Of a stretch of 64,000 nucleotides of DNA, positions 10,374 to 22,500 are shown piece after piece. Position 1 is the first letter of the stretch; each line of letters opens with the position of its first letter. The stretch is from contig JAVTLE010000021.1 of assembly GCA_033439295.1 (NCBI GenBank), forward strand, positions 3,519,116-3,583,115. Reading direction: 5' to 3'. The stretch comes from Deuterostichococcus epilithicus. Taxonomy: Eukaryota > Chlorophyta > Trebouxiophyceae > Prasiolales > Stichococcaceae. The notes beneath the pieces are model-generated. The model was not told where the DNA came from. It made no database searches and saw only the letters and a program-made list of their open reading frames with translations. The translations under genes and the position numbers were made by a program.

Positions 10374-13300
10374 TCACTGCCAGCCAAGGAAGGTGTCGAG
10401 GCTCCAGACCAGCGCCAGGGAAGCAGGGAACAGCGCCAGTGCTGCTGCGCCCCACCACGCGGGGAAGGTCGCACGGCTGCCGCCTGCTGCGCCCACTAGT
10501 GCTGTCACGCCTGCACGGTCGCAAACATCCCGGGATGTGATGTAGCAGAGCGGCATCCGTGCAAAGGAGCATCCTTGTCTACGAGATTCAGTCTGCGGCA
10601 GCCGAGCACGACAGGAGGGAGCATGTGTGATGCTAACGTCGCTGGCTTGCTCGCTCGGCCACACCGGCAATGCCTTCAGCCCCCTGTTTAGACAGCATGC
10701 TCTAGCCACTCGCATGTGCAGTGCTGCCGCAGCTGGCCAAACACGGCTGTTGTGTGTCTGAAAGCCGGTGCCACATGCTTGCGAACGGCGCACCGACAAT
10801 GACGGCCACCTCGGACGAGTACACCCAGTCCAGGCGCTGCTTGGCGACCACCAGCAGGAAGAGGCCCAGGCACAGGGTGTTGTTCATCGTCACGGCGCCG
10901 TACACCTGCATCCTTTCACGGATGTTTGGACAGATGCGAGGGTGGAGCCTAAACCCTATTTGCACCGGCGACGCTGAAAACCCAAGTGCGAACCCTTTCG
11001 TGGCAGAGCCCCAAAGACGGCTGAGCCTATGCTTGCTTGTTATTGTGCAGCTGATGCAACAATGCAAGCTCAACGCCGACAGTGGGCACGAGTGGTCAGG
11101 CAGGGGGGAGGGAATGCGGGAAGGGGGAAGGGGTCGTGCGCTGCACCTGAGCGAAGGTGAGGGAGGCGTTGCGCTGGCGTTTGCGGGCGGCAAACTTGAG
11201 TGACGACAGCAGCTCGCTCGCGTTGCTGGCCAGCGGCGTCAGCACGAAGGCCACGAAGAAGGCGGGGATGCCGCTGGCCTGCGGGCGCGACATCGGCTGG
11301 GTTCAAGGTCATGCCTCAGGCACAGTGCGGGCGGGGCAGGCACCAGTTCGGGGAGCGCGGGCGGGGCAGGCACCAGTTCGGGGAGCGCGAGCTCGTAAAG
11401 GTAAGGGCAGAGTTTTTCGAGGTGCGACACTCGCTGTGAGCAGCACCAGTGCTGCAGAACAGAACAGGTCTGTCCATCACGCACCACCCCAACCCGAGGT
11501 GATGAATGGATGGTCTCCAGGCCTTGCCTGCGACAGGTGCGACAGCGAGTCCACCAGCGGGTCGGAAAAGGCGGCGCACACCGCGAGACCGCCGCCCATG
11601 CCTGCCACGGCGCGCACCGCTATCTGCGAGTCCGACAGCGGCTGCGCACCCTCCTCCAGGTCCGCGTCGTCGCCGTCGTCGCCGCTGACTGCAGCTGAGC
11701 CGCCCGCGCCCTCGGCGCTGCAGGCGGCAGAGTTGCAGAGCCAGCGTCAGGAGCCGCTGCGTCGCATCAGTGCAAGCCCAACCGCTGCATCGCATCCGTG
11801 CAACCCCTGCGTTCTCGGCAGCCAGCTCAGCAGCAAGGAGTCACAGACTCACCTGGCGAGCACATTGTCTGGGACTGCGCCGCCGCCGGCAACGTGCGCT
11901 TCCTTCTCCCGCACCCACCTGCACCATGCAATGTGTCTCGCAGTCAGCTCGCAGAAGCATGAAGCGCGGTTGGTGACGGTGCGATTCCACGGTGCTGCTT
12001 CAGAAGCATTGACGATCAGACGAGCTACTCGTGATGGACCGTTCGACCACCAGATTTGCGGAGGCATGATGCCCATTTGTCAAAAGCCTGCAGCAGCGGC
12101 AGACGCAGTCCAGGTGATGCAACGGGAAAGCGTCTGGCTTTTATGGCATCAGGAACCGCCTTACCCAGCAGCTCTCAGCCGCCGTGATTCGTCGTAGCGC
12201 ACGGTTTCCTCTCGCATTGCAGAAACCCCGTGATTTAGCTGGACTGTGCGCCTGCCCAGCGCGGCGGCAGAGTCGCCGCGGGTGATGCGCCACACCATAT
12301 CCAGGGTTCCAGATTCGGAGACCACCCCTCCCTCAGCAGCTCGACCAACCCTACCTACGGACTGATCCGCCTCAATCTGCAGGTCCACTTTGAGGTGTAC
12401 CTGTCCAGCGCGGTGGCGAACTCCGTGCGGGTGATGCGTCGATCGGCATCAGGGTCCAGCTCCTTCAGCCAGAAGCGCAGCTCGCCCTCCGCATCCGCCA
12501 GCCGTGCCGCGGTGCTGACCTCAAGCGCTTCCAGCATCGCGCCCAGCTCGCCTGGTGGAGCAGGGTCGAGCCTGGTTTCAGCAAGCTTGTCAGACGAGAC
12601 ATGCGGCGATTGCGGCGATCAACCGTGCCACGGCGCTGAACCCCCAGCACCTCCAGCGTCGCGCATCGCTCACCAGAGGTGCCAGGGGTCAGAGGTGGTG
12701 ATCGTGAGGGACTGACAGGCACATGGTGACGGGGCTGAAGTCTACCAGGTTCCGAGTAGAGATGGTGGCTGTGGTCGAAGGTTATCAGCGGCGGCCGTAC
12801 TGCTGCCGCCGCTGCTGTGGCCCACTCCGAGTCGACACATTGCTGGGCTGCTGCTGCTGCTGACACAAGCGGGCTGCTGGAGGAGATGCAGTTGACACGG
12901 CACTGGGCTGTCGATTTTGGACGTTGGCCTGCAACGAAGTGCCACCAAGTGCATGTCAGCATGCCTGTGTCCACAGCGCCGTCGTCGTCGGTGTCGAAGC
13001 GGTCGAACAGTCCGGCGACCGCCTCCTGCCGCAGCGCGCCCCGCGCATCGACCAGCGAGCCCAGCGACGCGGCGGCGTCCACCAGCGCCGCGGCCGCGGC
13101 GATGCGCTGCCGCTTGCGCCGCGCCTCCGCGATCTTGCGCTCCTGCAGCTTTGGCACCGCCACCTGCGGCGGGCCAAGCACAGCACCACTGGGTGCGCTG
13201 CAGGGCTGGCGACAGAGTCGATACCCGAGTGCATTGTTTGGAAGACGCTGTCAGAACCTACGAGGGTCAAGACCCTCAGACGCATCGGACAGATCCGGCA

Positions 13301-15080
13301 GGCAGAGCGACGAAAGCTCATGAAGGTGGCACCCCACATGCTGACCTACCGCAGCACCCTTTACAGACCCGCACCTGGTACGCGCAGTAGGCGGCGAGTG
13401 CGAGCAGGCAGGCGACGCCGCCCGCCGAGGCGGCTACAGGGTCCCCCACGTCCCCTAGGAATGCTGGCACCTGAAGGCAGCACCGGCAGCGGTGGAGCAG
13501 GGCAGTCGCTGAGTTTTGTGACCACGCGTAGAGGCTTCGTAGCTGCACAGAGAGGGTCCCAGGTGATGTGCTCGAAAGGGGCTGGCGCTGCTGAGCCGGA
13601 GGGGGGCCGCAGCCAGCGAGTGCTGCCCAGTCGTCTGACGGTGCCGCAGCAGCTCTCACAGCCGGCAGAGCCCTGGGCCGGGAGCTGCGACAGTCACCTG
13701 GACGCAGCCGTACAGCAAAACGGTGGCCAGCATGATGCGCGCCCCCGGACGCACGTCCGCATCCGTCGTGATGCCGGTGGTCCTCCAGTCGTCATCCCGC
13801 GTAAAAGTCTTGTCGATCGCACGGCCCTGCGGGCAGTGGCCCGGCAGGGCGGCGACCTCAGACCCTCGATTGGCGTGCGGTGCAGCAGCGATGCACGGAT
13901 GTTGGTGCCAGACTCAGAGCCCGCCACCAGCATGGACTGCGGCCACCCATCAGCCTGCGGCCTGTTGCCATGGCAAGTCTGAGCCAGCGCCGCTGCCGCA
14001 TCTCGGCAGATTGTCGGCAACGAGCTCCGCCGCCACCCATGCACTGCGGCTGCAGACACTCGTCTCAGATCCTCACCTGGTCGTCGAAGTCGCAGCGGCC
14101 GGCGAGCACTGAGCCGCCCCACGCCAGGGTCAGGAGCATGACAGTGCTGCCCGCTAGTGTCCCTATGCCAACTGCCACCTGACAGTAAGAGCCAACAAGG
14201 CGCGTCAGACTTCCGCATCACCTCACCAATCCAGACTGTTCGGCAGTGGTATGCCGGTTTTGGATCTGGTCTTGGCGCTTGAAAACATGCGGCCACAGGG
14301 TGAGGCTTTAGGGTTTAGGATCAGGACAATCACCTGCTCCGCAACCTGCTCGCGGCTGCCACCAAGGCCCGACACTGCAATGATGAGTGCGTCCGGGAGC
14401 GCGCCCAGCACCGGTAGTACAAGGCCTGCGGTGTCAGTGGCGCCAGACATGCGTATGCATCATTGACTGCCACACCAGGCTTGCCGGAGCGTGAGCAGCA
14501 CTAGCACTTTATGCAGGGGCGGCGGCGCCAGCACGAAACAGAAACTTCCAAATCTTCAGCGACATTGAGTAGCGGCAGCGTGTCCATCCGCATGTCGGGC
14601 AGGCGGGAATGCTGCGCTTCAATGCAGTGTCGCATCTCTGCCGGTCTCACCTCCAATGAGCCCCGGGTCCAGGATTTCCAGCAGCAGCTCCGAGCCGTCC
14701 GACAGGATGTTGGCGCCGCTCAGGATCACGAAGCCGAAAACCAGCACCTGGGTAAGGTGCAGGGACCAGCAGGCTGGAAAGCAGGGTGAGCTCCCGCAGC
14801 AATGGCGGTAATGAGCTGGGCAATGCGACCAATACGTCGGTCGTCTAAAATGCAGCTTTGTCGAACAAGGGGCTTTATGCTGATCAGCTGGCGGATCGAG
14901 CAGCGATCTTGCATCTACCAGCACAGAGGTGCCGTGCGAGGCAGCACCTCGAGTACGGAAGATGCTAGGGGGCTGCCGCTGAGGTGCAGCACGCTGAGGA
15001 CCGCATCAGGCGCCTGCATAAGCGCCGCAGCAGCCAGGAACGCAGCTGCCAGCAGCAGCTTCCGTGCCGTCTTTCTGATC
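10374..15080 (-). CDS. NCL: EF-hand sodium/calcium exchanger, NCL type (5' end uncertain)
   Basis: Membrane Ca2+/cation exchanger of the plant NCL group: two transmembrane halves of the Na_Ca_ex fold around cytosolic EF-hands. Exons: ~15074-14948, 14747-14651, 14425-14334, 14178-14077, 13826-13698, 13470-13375, 13163-12965, 12551-12401, 11918-11853, 11717-11528, 11278-11147, 10905-10794 and 10510-10374; all phases agree and about 500 residues follow the first exon. The N-terminus has a hydrophobic signal-like segment (LLLAAAFLAAAALM). The first exchanger repeat contains GALPDALIIAVSGLGGS and GTLAGSTVMLLTLAWGG. The second has PAFFVAFVLTPLASNASEL and YGAVTMNNTLCLG. EF-hand 1 is DTDDDGAVDTGE, completed only by splicing a GC-AG intron (donor 12964). 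EF-hand 2, DPDADRRITRTE, has Arg instead of Gly at loop position 6. An acidic linker (DDGDDADLEEG) precedes the second repeat. The initiator ATG was not resolved; ATG 15019 is a minimal alternative. Confidence 0.88.
11327..11386. repeat. Perfect 30-bp tandem duplication in an exchanger intron
   Basis: Two adjacent identical 30-base units (11327-11356 and 11357-11386) lie in the GC-AG intron between exons 11717-11528 and 11278-11147. Their identity implies a recent event. Confidence 0.85.
12250..12292 (-). repeat. Decayed copy of the EF-hand 2 exon 3' end in the following intron
   Basis: Exon 12551-12401 ends RRITRTEFATALDR. About 110 bases downstream (coding sense) the intron reads WRITRGDSAAALGRR, with roughly three-quarters nucleotide identity over 44 bases. 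The reading frame bypasses it: 12401 joins 11918. Confidence 0.65.
14307..14319 (+). repeat. Interstitial telomere-like string
   Basis: TTTAGGGTTTAGG occurs just inside an exchanger intron and is followed by ATCAGGAC. The same ATCAGGAC also follows the first few repeats of the terminal telomere (about 63583-63590). Confidence 0.5.
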
Positions 15081-15996
15081 AAGGAGCCGCTCTGCGCCCC
15101 TGTGGTGTGACACGCCGACTCGGACTGGCATGAGACGCTCAGCCATGTGGAGATGGTCGGAGTGCAGACGGCAGTTGCGATAGCTGCCTGAACTCGCCCA
15201 GATTTTTCTTGCCTGGTGTCTGTTGCTGTGGTGACGCTCCTGACGTGCTGCTATCCGCACAAGTCACCAGTAGCCTCTGTCTTCGCTGCGGCCGTGCCAC
15301 AGCGCAGCGAAGACACTCGCCACGGTGAAGGCTGATTGGAAGCGGCAGCTGGACAGACGTTGGTGCTGCCTGTGCTGCCGGGAGTCCGTGAGTGGCTCTC
15401 GCTGCCTGGCGGGTGAGGCTCAGCTGGATGCCAGCGGCGCCGCAAATAGGTTGTGACCGACGCCCACTGCGGAGAAGTCCAGCTTCCATGTTCGGCTGGC
15501 TTCACACTGTTCAGATGTGCAGTATTCGATGTACAGCAGCTCAAAGCGAGGCTTGCAATTGGTGCATGATCTGTGTGATCAGGTTGTGCTGTTTACCGTC
15601 GCAGAGTCCACGCAAGTGAGCTCGCTGCAGTCCTGCTGCCAGGACCAGCCTCCGCATACGCTTGTGGCCGCAAACAACTTTACCAGCATACCGATGCTGA
15701 CCCCGGAAGCTGGCATGGAAGCTGATGCCGGTGGCAGGGTTTACACCTTGGTCAGTTTTGAGCGATTCGTATTACTTGGAACTCGTCAGCACATTGTTCA
15801 ACGTGCGCCATGAGACAGTGAGGCCCAGAGACTCGGCTTTGCAAGCATCAAGCAGTGCTCGTCACGTCTGCATTGTCTGACGGCTGATCTATCAGCTCTG
15901 AGGTAAACCGGAATCCTGACGCTGCCGGCGCTTCAGAGCGCAGCGTTCATGCCAGACAGGACTTGTGTGACCCAGGTACCGGTCTCGGCACGTGTA
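15081..15996. other. Intergenic region (exchanger promoter side, homoserine kinase 3' UTR)
   Basis: Both flanking genes are on the minus strand, so this holds the exchanger 5' region, possibly including an unresolved first exon near 15.1-15.5 kb, and the homoserine kinase 3' UTR. No other gene could be supported. Confidence 0.5.
15741..15745 (-). terminator. Putative TGTAA poly(A) signal of homoserine kinase
   Basis: TGTAA on the minus strand, about 255 bases beyond the stop at 15997. Confidence 0.4.
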
Positions 15997-18699
15997 CTAG
16001 TCGTCCAGCACGTAGGCGCCTCGGCTGTCCACCCTCACCACCGTCGCAAAATTGACCTCCAGCGGGCCGTGCTCCCGGAACGCTGCCGCCATTGCGTCCG
16101 CCACCTTCTGGCCCGAAGCCTGCGATTGAGGACACCAGGAAGTTATGTTTGAAATGCCGGGGGCTGCCACAGCCACGAAGTTGTGGTGCTTGGTGCGTCC
16201 CGTCTCTCGAGCGCTGGCTGCCACACGCGCACTTTCCAATGCCGAGCTGCATGTCACCATAACCGGGCCCCGCAAAAGGTCGATCCTCATCCCCAAGGGG
16301 TACGATTGCCAAAGTGCCGGCACCTGGTCTGCAACAACCGCCACACAGGTCGGCCCGGCGCCGCTGATGGTGCAGCCGTAGGCCCCCGCCGCCTTGGCCG
16401 CAGCCTTCACCTCCCTGTGCCAGGGAGCCAGGTCTGCATTGCACTTCAAATGTGCATGCGGGCCGGTCGTGTCCATCTGAAAGTACGCCAGGCGAGTGGG
16501 CATACCCCTCTATCGGAGCAGCATGCCAGCTTTCAACGTCAAGCGTGCTGCCTGTCAGCTCAAAGTAGCTGACAAGAGCGTGACCGTTAGCACAGTACCC
16601 CAAGGCTCCATGGAAGCCGACTAGAGCCAAGCATGCAATGTCAACGCACCTGAAGCCGGGGATGAGGGCGCCGCGCACGGGTTCCACGATGATGTCCGAG
16701 TCCAGCGCCCGGCCCAGCAGCTGCGCATTGCCCTCGCAGATGGCTGCCACCTGCACGACGGGGATGGGTTGCCATGTCGTTCAAGAAATGCGGTCTATTC
16801 GAGCAGCATGGCTCCTGAACACCAGACGCTGACCTTGTGCACGACATCGTTGAGAGCGACGGATGAGGGAACTGACGGCTGCAAAATGCAGTCAGGGGAC
16901 CTGGCACCGACGGCGCAGGTGCACAGATTGCCCTATAAAGCCTGCCATTGTGGATCGATGAAATGCATCCCAATCTGACTGCGCACTCAGCGCCTGTGAC
17001 CCACCAGGCTGCCGCCCATGGCGGCGTTGTGGATCTGGCTGCTCATGGGCACCGCCTTTGGCAGTGCCGCCCGCATCTCCGCCGTCGGCGCCTCAAACAG
17101 CGGGTTCACCAGTGCGAACCACAGTGGGCCGCCGCCAAACTCTAGGCGCTGCAGGTCCAGCGGGTCAGCGCTCCTGGCCGGCAGAATAAACAAGAGGTCG
17201 GTGGATGGCAGTGCCAAGGCGGCACTGCAGTCGTCGTCTCGGTCCCCGGGATTTGAAAGCTCAAGACACGATGCACGGCGGGACAGACCGCCAGCCGCTG
17301 CGGGTGATGCGGGTTGGCGCTGCCGTCCGTAGACAGCAGGGACAAGTACCAGCCAAGCTCGGGCATGGCGCCGCGGCTGTGGGGTCAGCGAGCTGATGCT
17401 CGGGACGGGAGGCTGGACAATGCAAGCGCGGCACCGCGGCAAGAGCTTTTCACTGGTTTAGTCTGGGAGTGAGCAGCGTCTGCCTGTCGCTCAGCACATG
17501 TCGCATGCCCGCTGATACCAGCAATCTCTGCTGACACGCCTGACGCTGGTGCGACCCTGACGGCTGAGCATGCTCCAGGCCCCATACTGGTGAGCCTTCC
17601 ACCGTACTGGACGACGCCTGGACGACGGCAGCACCTGACGAGCGTGAAGCCGCCTAGCAGCGCCGGCGCGATGTTGTCCGCGTGGTAGCCGCTGACCACC
17701 GCCTCGGACTTGAGGCCCGCCAGCACGAGAGTCTCCTTGGGCAGCACGCCGCCGAACAGGCCGTTGACTGCTGCAGCGGCCGCCGCCGCGCTGGCTGCCG
17801 AGCTGCCCAGACCGCTGCCCAGCGGCAGGCCCTGATTCGGCAACAGGGTGCACGTCATGGGTGGCAGGCGTGGTAAAAGGTCTGAAGGCACAGCGGCGAT
17901 GTGGCTGCACGTCCGCCGTCAAGTTGCTGCGAGCCATGCTCGTATCAGACAGCCCGATCCGCACAAAGACTACCTTTTGAAGCTGCAGTGCAACGCCGCA
18001 TGCAAGCGGCGACCCCAGCGACGCGGCGAGCAGCGCCATGGTCTCCGCGGCTGCGATGCCCACGCAGTTCTTTTTTGCGTTCAGCGACAGGCGACCGCCA
18101 TCGCCGGTGATGCCGTCGATGCGCACGACGCCCGGCTGATCCGGCAGCACCGTCGCTGTCACAGTGTCTCCATCGCCCTGAGCACGGCAAAGTGCTTGCG
18201 ATTTTTTGTATGATTTTTGAGCCTTCGGACGTGATGAGTGGGTCCTGGTGTCCAGTCAGATGAATATGCTTGTTTCTGCAAGCACAGCCGGCATTGCGTC
18301 GCCGACAATACCATCGCGCAGTACCTCCACGGCGCAGCCCAGCCAGTCGAAGCCGACGCCCAGGTTGGCGATCGTCGCCGGCGCGAAAGCGCGGGCCTGC
18401 TGTCTGGTGGGGTGCACGAGACTTCCCACTGGCCGCTGCTCAGCTCGCACGACCGCGCAGCATTGGTGGCTCCGCTGCTTCGACGGCAGCTGTCCACGTC
18501 GCTGCCGCGTGCCGAGCAGCTGGCAGCGTCTGCCAGCTCGTTGCTGAGGATGCAATTCATTGGACACTAGAACAGGTTTCAGGAGATGCTTGGGATGCGC
18601 TGCAGCATCGAAACCTGTGACTTGACGCATCGCACCCTCAAGTGCAAATCCAAGCTTGTGGATCCTACTGCAATCTACAAGGAAGGTCGTCTGTGGCAC
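15997..18699 (-). CDS. HSK: Homoserine kinase (GHMP kinase), aspartate-family pathway
   Basis: Phosphorylates homoserine with ATP, the branch-point step toward threonine (and, in plants, methionine), normally in the plastid. Seven exons, 18699-18312, 18167-17974, 17831-17635, 17173-17005, 16750-16650, 16414-16324 and 16119-15997, join in frame. Key features are APATIANLGVGFDWLGCAV at the N-terminus of the catalytic domain, the GHMP ATP-binding loop PLGSGLGSSAAS in exon 3, SGYHADNIAPALLGGF, FEAPTAEMRAALP, VEPVRGALIPGF and the GHMP C-terminal GCTISGAGPT. From ATG 18699 the product would be 420 residues, longer than plant enzymes at ~370. The in-frame ATG at 18630 gives 397 and is equally plausible. 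The Arg/Gln/Ser-rich leader before ARAFAPATI fits a transit peptide. It is divergent from ATG16. Confidence 0.93.
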
Positions 18700-19544
18700 G
18701 GGGTGATCGAGCGTAACAGCCGTCTGCCATGCAGTCGATCACCATGCAGAGACTTGCCAGCTCCGCAATGGCTGAAGATGACGAGCGGGCTGCTTTCTGT
18801 AGTGCAGCAATTTCAGGGTCGAAGCATATCTGGATTTGCATTGGCAAAATTGGCATCGAGTTCGGGCTAGCCGCACGAGAAGTAGAAAAAGTACAGGAAG
18901 CAGTCAATTGAAACATTGCTGACGGAGACGCGGGAGAATTGGTTGGAGAAGGTGCGCGCCCGCGACGTGGTGCGCACACACACACAAACTGCATTGTGTC
19001 GTGCAGACCCACGTGGCATCAGAGAACGTTGTGTGCGTGTGAACGCAGACTCATCACCATCCGGAAGAGCCATCATTGAACGGACTGTTTCACGCGGGCG
19101 GGTTTTTGCAACGCAAATTTGGACGCTTGACGGTGCAGTCTTGATAGTGTGCAGTCGTTCCGCTACTTCTCACAGTATCGGAGGCCGAAGCCGGGACAAG
19201 TTGCAGTCAGCATGTCTGTGTCTTCCGCAGCGGGTGTGACAAATTTATGCGCGTGCACATGTGCCGAAAATTTACAACTGCAGCAGTGATCGGCAGGGTA
19301 TCTGCAGCCACCTCGCGGCGCCTCGATAACCCCGTGCCTTTAAGCTGTGCGCTGGAGTGTTGCTTCTGCGCCGGCAGCCGCAGCAATAGAGCATCGTTGT
19401 GCGCCTCGGGTGCGCAGGGAGCACCGCCCGGTGTGCGCAGTTGAGACTCTTTGCCCGTACCCTGCCTGAGGCGACACGGCGGCAGCAAGGGCTCGGGCTG
19501 GCGGCGACGGCAGCACCTAGGGCGGCAGCAGCAACAGCGGCGGC
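18700..19544. promoter_or_regulatory. Divergent promoter region between homoserine kinase and ATG16
   Basis: An 845-base interval between head-to-head genes, more AT-rich than the exons. The last 50 bases before the ATG16 start are GGC/CAG-rich 5' leader. No discrete motif is supportable. Confidence 0.5.
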
Positions 19545-22500
19545 ATGGACGTGCAGCTGACGCCGCAGCAGGAGGCGGCGGCGGCGGACCTGCTGGAGCA
19601 GCTGCGGGCGCTGAATGCCGCGGAGCGGGACGCCTATGCAGACATCGTCGCAGACTACCAGGCAATCTACGCGCAGGACCTGGAGCACCAGGTGCTTGAT
19701 TTCAGACTGAACAGGTGTGAGAGCTTGCAGCTGCACCAGAGCCGTGGCCCGCAACAGGATTGCCGTGGCTGTTCGCAGGCCGTTGCCATGCAAGGTTTGT
19801 GACCAGGTGCTGGATGTGTGAGGGTCCCGGAGTGTTGCCTGTGGTGCATGTGTGCGGGCGGTAGTCATGGGCCATCACGCGCACATGGCGAGCACAAGGA
19901 GTCCGACTGGAGGACCGTCTGCGCTTGCGCCAGCGGCTACAGGGCTCGTGGGTGGAGGCTCACACTCCCTGCGAGGTTTCCGGCACATGGGGAAGCTTTC
20001 CTTAAAACTGCACCTCTCCCCACCCCCCCGCGCACACTGTCCCCGACAGGTGCGGGCGGCACAGCTGGACAAGGAGGCGGGGGAGCTGCGGGAGGAGACC
20101 GCCAGCCTGCAGGAGGAGGTGGAGGCGCTCCGCGCCTCGGCTGCCGCCGGCGCCAAGGTGGGGCCTGAAACCTCAAGTCTTAAATCCGATGAAGCTCGCC
20201 CAGCTTCCCGAAGCGTCCTCTACAGGTGTCGGACCATCAGGCAGCGGGTGCGTGCGCGCCGCCCTATGGTGCTGTCATCACGGCAGCTGCTGCTCAAGGA
20301 GCGACGTCTCATTCAGCAGCGGCGCTGCGTGCGTGTGCGGCCACCCATGTCCGGGTCTTCAAACAGACGGTGACGCACTGGCTGCGCAGGCCGATGCAGC
20401 AGAGGCAAAGGCAGCGGAGCTGCAGGCGGAGCTGGGGCAGGCCTACAAGAGCAAGTCGCAGCTCAGCGAGGACCTGCTGAAGGTGGGTGCGCCGGAGTTG
20501 CATCTGCGGGCCATCGCCCGTTGAAGTGCACCAGCCCAGCGCGTCTGTGTGCGCAGCAGCGGGTGCGGTTGCAGCGGCGGCGCGGCGGCATCAGCAGCAA
20601 CAACCCTGGCGTCGCCAGGGGAATGTCCTGGACCCTCGCCCGCCGTGCAGTGGGGTTTCTCAAGATCACTGCGCCTGGCGGCCCATTCCCGGTGCTTTAA
20701 CCCGACAGGCCAATGCCCAGCTGGCGGTGGTGCGGGAGAGCCACGAACGCACCGGGCGGGAGGTGGAGGCGTGCCAGGGGCGCATCGAGACGCTGCGGGC
20801 GCGCGTCTCGGAGCTGGAGCGGGATTTGAACCAGGCGCACCAGGCCAAAGCGCTCGTCGACTCCGAGATGGAGGTGCAGCTCGACCATTGATCATTGTCC
20901 CACCTCGACAAAGGAGCTCATGCATCGCCCTTCCAACCGTGCGTTTTGTGCGCATCAGGCATTGCGCATGCTGGAGCGGCAGTTTGACAATGCGCGGCAG
21001 GTATACGCGCTGTCGACTCCGAGGTGGATGTGGGCACTGGAACATTTGGACAATGATTCGTCGCGGTGGAGGCTGTTGATGGGAGGGCTTTGGACAGGAG
21101 GCACGCCGTGTTTTCATGGTGCCATCAGCGCAGGCACTTAACCCGGGGAGGTGGCTCAGGGCAGTCGGGTGCAGATGCTCATGAAAATGGCGGTGGCAGA
21201 TGCCGCGAGTCGCCGGCGCAGATGGGGGATCAGGCTGGGCTCTAACCTTGCACTGAGGGCCCTGTCGGAGCCACGACAGCTGGCTCCAGCGGCCATCTGT
21301 GATGATGGCGGCGACCTCGGCTGGGCACCGGTGCTCAGTGCGGCTTCGGGTCATGCTTGATGCGTGCTCGCACCCGCTGCAGGGCCGCCTGGCAGCCAAG
21401 GAGGCGGCGGAGGCGGAGGCTGCGTCGCTGAGAGCCGAGGCGGCTGAGCTGGCGCAGCGCCTTGTACAGCTGAAGGCCACCGAGGCGGAGCGCATGGACG
21501 AGGTCAACAAGATGTGCGAGCAAATGGTGTGACCAGCCCTCCCTGAGCCGGCCGCCGCGGCCTCGAGCTCCTGCACTCACCGCCTGCAAAGTCCGCGCCT
21601 GCTTCGTCGCCCACCCTGAGCTTCCTTGGCCACTGTCAGCGGCGGCCGACAAAACTGTCAGATTCATCACCCTGTTGGATGTACTACGCCTGCGCTATCC
21701 TCTGGCGTGTGCGGCGAGTTTTGCGCAATATTGTGCCCACATCGGCAGTAGACAGGCTTGCTTCCCGCATAGAATGTGAACAACCTTGTACTTTCCCTTG
21801 CCGCAAGATCAGCAATGCGAAGCAGTGGGAGCGCACCGCGGCGGCACAAGCAGCTGCCGCCGGCAGCCGCCTGGCGCTCGCCGCCGGCGCTGGTGCCCGC
21901 GGCTTCATGAACCTGGTGCAGTCGGGGCGGCGGCCTTCCCGTGGCAGCGCCGATGGCGGGCGCCCCAGCGGCGACGGTGGCGCGGCGGAGCCCACCGTGA
22001 GTGCTTTCTGTAGAGCCAACCCCCCAAGTGTGCTACTGGTCTATGCGCGCAGGATGCCTCTTCTGCGCGCTCTTGTGCTCAGCGCGCAGTGGCAAGCTGC
22101 CATGACTTCGTCTAGCAGGCAGGCACAGGCTCCAACACCTGCTTGCAAGCTTGTGTTCAATGCACCTACAGCGAAAGCCCAACCTCAACAAGCCATGTCC
22201 ATGTCGAGTCAAACTCTTCCACATTCACGAGCATCCTACCGTGCAGGAGGCCCCCATCGTGTCAGCGCTACAGGCGGTGCTGCCGACGCGGCTGGCCAAG
22301 TCGGTGCCGGCTCATGCCGGCGGCGCCTACGGCCTTGCGTGGGAGCGGTCCGGCGGGCGCCTCGCTACCGCGGGCGCCGACAAAACCGTCAAGCTGTGGG
22401 ACTCTGGCGGGCACCATCTCATCACGCTGCAGGTGGCGCTCAGCATGCGACCGTGGTGGGGTCTTCTGCGGTGACTGTGGTTGACGGCGAAACAGCTTCT

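Noticed and set aside
11327-11386. CRISPR-like or mobile-element repeat
   Set aside because: There are only two adjacent units without spacers, inside a eukaryotic nuclear intron: a simple tandem duplication. No CRISPR arrays, insertion sequences, tRNA or rRNA genes were recognised anywhere in the window.
18397-18425. Short intron before the homoserine kinase catalytic exon
   Set aside because: A 28-30 base intron is far below the sizes seen here, and the upstream frame is open and continuous, so a single first exon is simpler.
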